DNA from: Owenia fusiformis
Lineage: Eukaryota; Annelida; Polychaeta; Sabellida; Oweniidae
Direction of reading: 5' to 3'
Length of the DNA stretch: 64,000 nucleotides
NCBI GenBank assembly: GCA_903813345.2
Contig: CAIIXF020000012.1
Coordinates: 20,722,184-20,786,183 of the forward strand
In this document: positions 56,504 through 64,000 of the stretch, piece by piece
Numbering within the stretch: the first letter of the stretch is position 1
Layout: each line of letters opens with the position of its first letter
Notes under the pieces: model-generated
Database searches by the model: none
Told to the model about the DNA's origin: nothing
What the model saw: only the letters and a program-made list of their open reading frames with translations
Position numbers and translations under genes: made by a program

Positions 56504-59500
56504 AGGATATAGTCCTGAGTAAGGACACTAGCGGTTACCGTTAGTGATTTGGTTTTCTGTATAAAAAGTCATTTTTCTCCTTTCCTACCCCATTGGAGCG
56601 CCATTTGGCGTTTGGGAAGTGAATTGGGACTAAATATTTATAAGGTAGGTCCTGATTTATCTGAAAACATGCCAAAGTTCAGTGGGAAATCTCATTTTAA
56701 GCTGGCGGCGGAGTGATTTTGACCTTGGTGATTTTACCAGAATTCTCTGAGAAATCTGACGATAGAGGGGGTTAGTGTCTTCAAGTTTATTTATCTCAAA
56801 AATTCGGTGGACAACCCATGGTAAGATTGTTATAGCAGTCTAGGCGAGTCTCTCCCGAACACTGTGGTATGTTGCACTAGGCTTGGATACTAATCGTTAA
56901 TAAGATACAGGGTAAAATGTTATAATGGCCACCTATGGGAAACTCTACCGTGGTCTTCAACCTATTAGAAGGCGCATTTTTGGGGTATTTTGTAGGTTTT
57001 GTCCCCTTTTGAGGTTTTTAAGTTCATTAAGAAGCCTAATAGCGCATAGCATATTAAAGGACTGTATCTTAGCTGAACAATGGTACCAAAATCGTGACAT
57101 TTTGAAGCAACTTTAGTGTTTTGGGGGCGAGGCCATTGTGCCAAGTACCCCGAATTCCATTCTCCCGTGCCATGCAATTGTCTTCTGGGCAGTTTTGAAT
57201 GAACCTTTGTTTCTCCCTAACGTTATGACGTCATAATATGCAATTGAACGCCTTGACATGGATATCACTCGAAAGATAGTAGAAATCGCTTTCCAATGAT
57301 ACCCCATATGGCCATGTTCCCCTCAGTTGGGTGTACTCAATCTGTGATGCAAACTGTAAGGTGCACCCCTACCCCAAAGAAATTTCAAGAAATCTCAAAA
57401 TCAAATTTCCTGAATTTTGCTAAAAGGACCTGTGTCTATAAGGATTGAATCTTCCCCCGTGCATTTTCTCAAATATAGCATTGTTAAATACCATTGTGAT
57501 CGGGATAATGCCTACAATGCTAATATAACCATGTTGAAAGAAAACAAACTAATTCAGTTTACTATTAGGATATAGTCCTGAGTAAGGACACTAGCGGTTA
57601 CCGTTAGTGATTTGGTTTTCTGTATAAAAAGTCATTTTTCTCCTTTCCTACCCCATTGGAGCGCCATTTGGCGTTTGGGAAGTGAATTGGGACTAAATAT
57701 TTATAAGGTAGGTCCTGATTTATCTGAAAACATGCCAAAGTTCAGTGGGAAATCTCATTTTAAGCTGGCGGCGGAGTGATTTTGACCTTGGTGATTTTAC
57801 CAGAATTCTCTGAGAAATCTGACGATAGAGGGGGTTAGTGTCTTCAAGTTTATTTATCTCAAAAATTCGGTGGACAACCCATGGTAAGATTGTTATAGCA
57901 GTCTAGGCGAGTCTCTCCCGAACACTGTGGTATGTTGCACTAGGCTTGGATACTAATCGTTAATAAGATACAGGGTAAAATGTTATAATGGCCACCTATG
58001 GGAAACTCTACCGTGGTCTTCAACCTATTAGAAGGCGCATTTTTGGGGTATTTTGTAGGTTTTGTCCCCTTTTGAGGTTTTTAAGTTCATTAAGAAGCCT
58101 AATAGCGCATATCATATTAAAGGACTGTATCTTAGCTGAACAATGGTACCAAAATCGTGACATTTTGAAGCAACTTTAGTGTTTTGGGGGCGAGGCCATT
58201 GTGCCAAGTACCCCGAATTCCATTCTCCCGTGCCATGCAATTGTCTTCTGGGCAGTTTTGAATGAACCTTTGTTTCTCCCTAACGTTATGACGTCATAAT
58301 ATGCAATTGAACGCCTTGACATGGATATCACTCGAAAGATAGTAGAAATCGCTTTCCAATGATACCCCATATGGCCATGTTCCCCTCAGTTGGGTGTACT
58401 CAATCTGTGATGCAAACTGTAAGGTGCACCCCTACCCCAAAGAAATTTCAAGAAATCTCAAAATCAAATTTCCTGAATTTTGCTAAAAGGACCTGTGTCT
58501 ATAAGGATTGAATCTTCCCCCGTGCATTTTCTCAAATATAGCATTGTTAAATACCATTGTGATCGGGATAATGCCTACAATGCTAATATAACCATGTTGA
58601 AAGAAAACAAACTAATTCAGTTTACTATTAGGATATAGTCCTGAGTAAGGACACTAGCGGTTACCGTTAGTGATTTGGTTTTCTGTATAAAAAGTCATTT
58701 TTCTCCTTTCCTACCCCATTGGAGCGCCATTTGGCGTTTGGGAAGTGAATTGGGACTAAATATTTATAAGGTAGGTCCTGATTTATCTGAAAACATGCCA
58801 AAGTTCAGTGGGAAATCTCATTTTAAGCTGGCGGCGGAGTGATTTTGACCTTGGTGATTTTACCAGAATTCTCTGAGAAATCTGACGATAGAGGGGGTTA
58901 GTGTCTTCAAGTTTATTTATCTCAAAAATTCGGTGGACAACCCATGGTAAGATTGTTATAGCAGTCTAGGCGAGTCTCTCCCGAACACTGTGGTATGTTG
59001 CACTAGGCTTGGATACTAATCGTTAATAAGATACAGGGTAAAATGTTATAATGGCCACCTATGGGAAACTCTACCGTGGTCTTCAACCTATTAGAAGGCG
59101 CATTTTTGGGGTATTTTGTAGGTTTTGTCCCCTTTTGAGGTTTTTAAGTTCATTAAGAAGCCTAATAGCGCATATCATATTAAAGGACTGTATCTTAGCT
59201 GAACAATGGTACCAAAATCGTGACATTTTGAAGCAACTTTAGTGTTTTGGGGGCGAGGCCATTGTGCCAAGTACCCCGAATTCCATTCTCCCGTGCCATG
59301 CAATTGTCTTCTGGGCAGTTTTGAATGAACCTTTGTTTCTCCCTAACGTTATGACGTCATAATATGCAATTGAACGCCTTGACATGGATATCACTCGAAA
59401 GATAGTAGAAATCGCTTTCCAATGATACCCCATATGGCCATGTTCCCCTCAGTTGGGTGTACTCAATCTGTGATGCAAACTGTAAGGTGCACCCCTACCC

Positions 59501-61215
59501 CAAAGAAATTTCAAGAAATCTCAAAATCAAATTTCCTGAATTTTGCTAAAAGGACCTGTGTCTATAAGGATTGAATCTTCCCCCGTGCATTTTCTCAAAT
59601 ATAGCATTGTTAAATACCATTGTGATCGGGATAATGCCTACAATGCTAATATAACCATGTTGAAAGAAAACAAACTAATTCAGTTTACTATTAGGATATA
59701 GTCCTGAGTAAGGACACTAGCGGTTACCGTTAGTGATTTGGTTTTCTGTATAAAAAGTCATTTTTCTCCTTTCCTACCCCATTGGAGCGCCATTTGGCGT
59801 TTGGGAAGTGAATTGGGACTAAATATTTATAAGGTAGGTCCTGATTTATCTGAAAACATGCCAAAGTTCAGTGGGAAATCTCATTTTAAGCTGGCGGCGG
59901 AGTGATTTTGACCTTGGTGATTTTACCAGAATTCTCTGAGAAATCTGACGATAGAGGGGGTTAGTGTCTTCAAGTTTATTTATCTCAAAAATTCGGTGGA
60001 CAACCCATGGTAAGATTGTTATAGCAGTCTAGGCGAGTCTCTCCCGAACACTGTGGTATGTTGCACTAGGCTTGGATACTAATCGTTAATAAGATACAGG
60101 GTAAAATGTTATAATGGCCACCTATGGGAAACTCTACCGTGGTCTTCAACCTATTAGAAGGCGCATTTTTGGGGTATTTTGTAGGTTTTGTCCCCTTTTG
60201 AGGTTTTTAAGTTCATTAAGAAGCCTAATAGCGCATATCATATTAAAGGACTGTATCTTAGCTGAACAATGGTACCAAAATCGTGACATTTTGAAGCAAC
60301 TTTAGTGTTTTGGGGGCGAGGCCATTGTGCCAAGTACCCCGAATTCCATTCTCCCGTGCCATGCAATTGTCTTCTGGGCAGTTTTGAATGAACCTTTGTT
60401 TCTCCCTAACGTTATGACGTCATAATATGCAATTGAACGCCTTGACATGGATATCACTCGAAAGATAGTAGAAATCGCTTTCCAATGATACCCCATATGG
60501 CCATGTTCCCCTCAGTTGGGTGTACTCAATCTGTGATGCAAACTGTAAGGTGCACCCCTACCCCAAAGAAATTTCAAGAAATCTCAAAATCAAATTTCCT
60601 GAATTTTGCTAAAAGGACCTGTGTCTATAAGGATTGAATCTTCCCCCGTGCATTTTCTCAAATATAGCATTGTTAAATACCATTGTGATCGGGATAATGC
60701 CTACAATGCTAATATAACCATGTTGAAAGAAAACAAACTAATTCAGTTTACTATTAGGATATAGTCCTGAGTAAGGACACTAGCGGTTACCGTTAGTGAT
60801 TTGGTTTTCTGTATAAAAAGTCATTTTTCTCCTTTCCTACCCCATTGGAGCGCCATTTGGCGTTTGGGAAGTGAATTGGGACTAAATATTTATAAGGTAG
60901 GTCCTGATTTATCTGAAAACATGCCAAAGTTCAGTGGGAAATCTCATTTTAAGCTGGCGGCGGAGTGATTTTGACCTTGGTGATTTTACCAGAATTCTCT
61001 GAGAAATCTGACGATAGAGGGGGTTAGTGTCTTCAAGTTTATTTATCTCAAAAATTCGGTGGACAACCCATGGTAAGATTGTTATAGCAGTCTAGGCGAG
61101 TCTCTCCCGAACACTGTGGTATGTTGCACTAGGCTTGGATACTAATCGTTAATAAGATACAGGGTAAAATGTTATAATGGCCACCTATGGGAAACTCTAC
61201 CGTGGTCTTCAACCT
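56504..61215 (+). repeat. Tandem array of a 1063-bp unit, 4.4 copies
   Basis: Units start with AGGATATAGTCCTGAGTAAG at 56504, 57567, 58630, 59693 and 60756, exactly 1063 bp apart; the fifth stops at 61215. Copies are nearly invariant; I noticed AGCGCATAGCATA in the first against AGCGCATATCATA in the rest. Each unit carries 63- and 64-codon frames on opposite strands with no known relatives; their conservation only reflects the identity of the copies. The unit start has two adjacent hairpin-like strings, GTCCT-GAGTA-AGGAC and an imperfect palindrome CACTAGCGG-TTA-CCGTTAGTG. Confidence 0.95.
57223..57236. promoter_or_regulatory. Perfect CRE palindrome in each 1063-bp unit
   Basis: TTATGACGTCATAA is a perfect 14-bp palindrome with the CRE/ATF core TGACGTCA. 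It recurs in each complete unit (58286, 59349 and 60412 by the 1063-bp spacing). It could bind bZIP factors; no promoter context is visible. Confidence 0.4.
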
Positions 61216-62216
61216 GAGAAAAAATGTTGTGGGGATTCTGCCTACAATGCGTGAAATAAGGAAAAAAGAAAAATCGTACCTTCGACGTTCCGACATTTTG
61301 TTACCAAAACGAACCGTTTCGGTAACCAGTGTAATCGAGCGGATCACCAGTGAATAGATAGCATACTATATTTAGGGAGTTCTTTAATTTTTTTGAAAAT
61401 AACATGGCAGAGAAGCATTGAAATATGAGGTCACAGATATGATAGCTAAACTACAAAACAAACTAAAATAAACAAAAGTAAGAACATGTATAAATGTTTC
61501 TATTTTTACATGTTCTGTTTCAATGTGGTCCTTTAATTGCTTATTTTTTAGATTCAGAGAAGTTCCAAACATTCAAAATTTTACTGTAATCTCATCTACT
61601 CTACGACCCCCACTTAAATTTGTAAAAAACATAAGTGGGGGTAACCAAACTCGTCTGGCCCTGTTATCCACTCCCTGATTCTGAAATGTCGTAGACCAAC
61701 AACGTCAGGCGTAGATAACTGGGCCATACGGGTTTTTGTTAAAGTGGGGGTAGAATGCGATAAATCGCATGATGTATGGTCTCTCTAAAATTCTCTTATT
61801 TTTAACATGGGAAATCGTCACTTCAGCAAATTCACATGTCATTTATTTATGTTCCAAAATTCACCCTATGCAGACAGAGCCTGTGGGAAATATTGGGTGC
61901 GGCGCAAATGAGCGGAGGATGCGGAGCTAACGGTCATTTTTGATTTTAAAATTGGGATATTTCTGAAACTGAGCCGTTTTGGGACTTCAAATATACCAAG
62001 ATAGTTGTATTTGACACCAAATATCAAAAAATTGTGAAAATAGTAGTGCAATTCATTTAATAGCGACGCAGTATGCCTTAAACATTTCCCAGACCTATAT
62101 ATTTTGAGACTATCCTTTTAATACTGCGTCCCCAGCATTCATAAAAAATGGTGTTCAAGATACACTACCCATGCAAATTATTTTTGCATCTTGGAAGCCA
62201 GGCAGTATCTGTGTGA
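61216..62216. other. Intergenic; imperfect hairpin
   Basis: The sequence just after the array (GGATTCTGCCTACAATGC) resembles a later part of the 1063-bp unit (GGGATAATGCCTACAATGC), so a deleted copy may end the array. An imperfect inverted repeat at about 61603-61752 has ends CTACGACCCCCACTT and AAAGTGGGGGTAG. No gene is supported. Confidence 0.45.
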
Positions 62217-62355
62217 TTTTATAAAAATTCGGAAATGTTCTTCAGATATGAGCCCCCTCTAAATATTGGGTGCGGAGGTACGTTTATGGAGCTCCTCCGC
62301 ACCCAATATTTAGAGGGGGCTCATATCTGAAAAACATTTCCGAATTTTTATAAAA
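62217..62355. repeat. Near-perfect hairpin with 61-bp arms
   Basis: Left arm 62217-62277, right arm 62295-62355, 17-base spacer; I see one mismatch in 61 (GTTCTTCAG against GTTTTTCAG). Arms contain TGAGCCCCCTCTAAATATTG and GGTGCGGAG. AAATATTGGGTGCGG also occurs at 61888, so this is probably one end of a larger repeat that has been inverted and duplicated recently. Confidence 0.9.
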
Positions 62356-62379
62356 CCTTCCTTGAAACTGTATGATTAT

Positions 62380-62595
62380 CAGGCCCGTAGCCAGGGGGGG
62401 GGGGGTTCGCAGGGTTCGGGCGAACCCCCCCCCCCCCCCCTGGCCAAAAATTCTTTCAAAATCATGCAGTTTTCATCATTTTGAGCACTTCTCAAGTGAT
62501 TTTGTCCATATTTGGGCCAAAATTGTCAAATGTGAACCCCCCCTGGAAATTTTTGAAAAATGAACCCCCCTTGGCAAATCCTTGCTATGGGCCTG
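62380..62595. mobile_element. Short non-autonomous inverted-repeat transposon, copy 2
   Basis: Same family and orientation as 374-581: starts CAGGCCCGTAGCCAGG and ends CCTTGCTATGGGCCTG, flanked by ATTAT on both sides (62375-62379 and 62596-62600). The C and G runs are longer than in copy 1 and the right end has drifted. The 63-codon frame inside is not a gene. Confidence 0.88.
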
Positions 62596-62823
62596 ATTAT
62601 TGATATTTTTTAATCGAAATGGTGTTTGTTATAAGCACACGCCTTTTAACAATTGATAGAGACTGAAAAGTGTATTTCATCTTCAGCAAATCTGAAATTA
62701 AGCTTTGTTTTTATTGATCGAATTCAATGAAAGTTAAGTTAACTTTTATCAGCCTTTAAAAAAACTACTATTGTCATCTGTTTTTCCATCTTAGTGTACA
62801 ATAGTTCTCTACTCTGTTTTCAG

Positions 62824-62908
62824 AAGTAGGAGATGAACCAGATTTTTGTAGCTTTCATCCATGATAACCCTGAGACCTTGTTGGATGATGGTGTTTCATA
62901 CTAATCAG
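62824..62908 (+). other. Exon-like block, duplicate 1
   Basis: Acceptor CTCTGTTTTCAG, 85 bp, donor CAG|GTATAT. It contains ATG-initiated codons reading MNQIFVAFIHDNPETLLDDG before a stop. The core VAF-HDNPE recurs in the block at 63306. Confidence 0.3.
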
Positions 62909-63305
62909 GTATATTATTTCATCGTTTGATTTAATTAACTTGCATTATTTGTGGCTCCTTGCTTCAGAAAGTATTCATTTGTATTTAATGCAGTTATTAT
63001 TTAACTTTCACAGTTTCACAGCAAATGAGATACTGTAAATTGCTTTAATTTGGTGCTATTTAATTTGGCGCCCTGTGCAAATTTTAAAAGTATGACTGCT
63101 ATATAATTAAGTTCTTTTAAAAGGTTTGAACTTAATCCTGATTGACACAATGTTAAAACATCTCAGTAGATTTACTCATCATATTCACAATTTAAAGGTC
63201 TTATCTTAATCAATACAATTTGAAATAAAAGTATAAAATAAAGTAACAGTCTTTTAAAGTACTACTATTGTCCTCTATTTTCCCATCTACCTATTCTGTT
63301 TTCAG

Positions 63306-63382
63306 GATTGTTGTAGCCTTCACCCATGATAACCCTGAGATGATTTTGGCTGTGTTGAGATGAGTGGTGTTATGCTAATCAG
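63306..63382 (+). other. Exon-like block, duplicate 2
   Basis: Acceptor TTCTGTTTTCAG, 77 bp, donor CAG|GTAGGC. One frame reads IVVAFTHDNPEMILAVLR then stops. DNA similarity to 62824-62908 is strong across CATGATAACCCTGAGA and at the TGCTAATCAGGTA end. Both blocks end in stops, so they may be non-coding exons or relics. Confidence 0.3.
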
Positions 63383-63609
63383 GTAGGCCTATATTATTTC
63401 TAGAGGTGTCACACTGACCCGAAGTTGACCTGCCATATTTTATCTCAGAAAGTTAAAGAGTCATTCTCAGGTATCTACTTTCCTGCCGTTCCAACATTTC
63501 AAATTATTATCCAATAGAATATTTTAATAAATAGATCTCTAGTTAGATCATTGGATGAAGATTATGAGAGTCAACGAAGGAATGTTTTGGCTATATGATT
63601 CTACTGTAG

Positions 63610-63906
63610 AAATACAAAAGGATAGTACAAAAAGCTACTAGGGATCTATAAACAGATGAGCATAGGGATTGTTTTACCCCAGAGTAGTCCCAAAAAGTCT
63701 CCTGAGACAAAGATCAGATCTGGTGGAAGAAAGATTACACCCTCAGGTGCATTTTCAGATAACCAACTAATAAAATGTTTATACTACAAGTCTCTAAAAT
63801 ATTTCAGACACACTAGCAGTACAAGCAGAATGGAACATTTGACGGTTTGGAAGTTAGGCAGTCTAGAGTCCTCTGAGCTTGGGGAGTTGCGAGGAAAGTG
63901 ACTTCG
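63610..63906 (+). other. Exon-like block with 81-codon frame
   Basis: Acceptor TCTACTGTAG, 297 bp, donor TTCG|GTAAGT (a perfect consensus intron start). An ATG-started frame at 63656-63901 encodes a Ser/Lys-rich, unrecognised 81-residue product (starts MSIGIVLPQSSPKKSPETK) that ends five bases before the donor. All frames have stops in the first 46 bases, so coding use would need initiation inside. Confidence 0.3.
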
Positions 63907-64000
63907 GTAAGTCCAGGTTAATTATATTCATTATAGAAGTATTTTATATATATTAAGTTTCCAACAGAATCAAATCTAGCAAGATCCTTGTCATTCTATT

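Larger units (their letters stand above)
62596..64000 (+). other. Unique sequence with three exon-like blocks
   Basis: AT-rich DNA on the plus strand with paired splice signals around 62824-62908, 63306-63382 and 63610-63906. The first two blocks and their upstream pyrimidine tracts are duplicates of each other. It may be the start of a gene that continues past the window. Confidence 0.35.

Noticed and set aside
56925-57307. 63- and 64-codon frames in each 1063-bp unit
   Set aside because: Copies are nearly identical, so conserved frames carry no information; no family resemblance and overlapping opposite-strand frames.

Overview
The window looks like repeat-rich DNA from an animal genome. 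Genes are intron-rich or broken, there are no operons, and nearly all recognisable coding sequence belongs to transposable elements (a CR1/L2-type LINE, mariner-like relics, a Ty3/gypsy LTR element, many short inverted-repeat elements). The element types and AT-rich background suggest a marine invertebrate, possibly a deuterostome. That is inference; the sequence alone does not settle it. No rRNA, CRISPR array or clearly intact host protein gene is visible.

Layout. 1-9.3 kb: tandem repeats of about 170 bp and about 89 bp, invaded by small inverted-repeat elements (one carries a tRNA-like sequence), and a 5'-truncated LINE on the minus strand. 9.3-11.76 kb: a possible TATA promoter, then three palindromic elements bounded by TTAA or near-TTAA. 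11.76-27.86 kb: six tandem units of about 2.4 kb. Each carries splice-bounded exon-like blocks. A final related block has an in-frame stop and, about 450 bp on, an AATAAA signal. I read this as a plus-strand gene, or the relic of one, built by repeated exon duplication. It is the best candidate here for something undescribed. 28.6-31.8 kb: two decayed mariner-like elements.

33.13-49.41 kb: a complete 16.3-kb Ty3/gypsy element on the minus strand. It has nearly identical 3.6-3.7-kb LTRs full of minisatellites, a tRNA-Leu primer-binding site, a polypurine tract and one uninterrupted 2805-codon Gag-Pol frame. The frame has a long charged insert between protease and reverse transcriptase, and a C-terminal extension with an RS-rich region and a C2H2 zinc finger. 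It looks recently inserted.

49.4-64 kb: a solo LTR nested in an older element, an ACGT-rich array with a period of about 119 bp, a nested palindrome, four and a half copies of an almost invariant 1063-bp unit, a near-perfect 61-bp-arm hairpin, a second copy of the short element seen at 374, and three exon-like blocks on the plus strand that may begin or continue a gene beyond the window.
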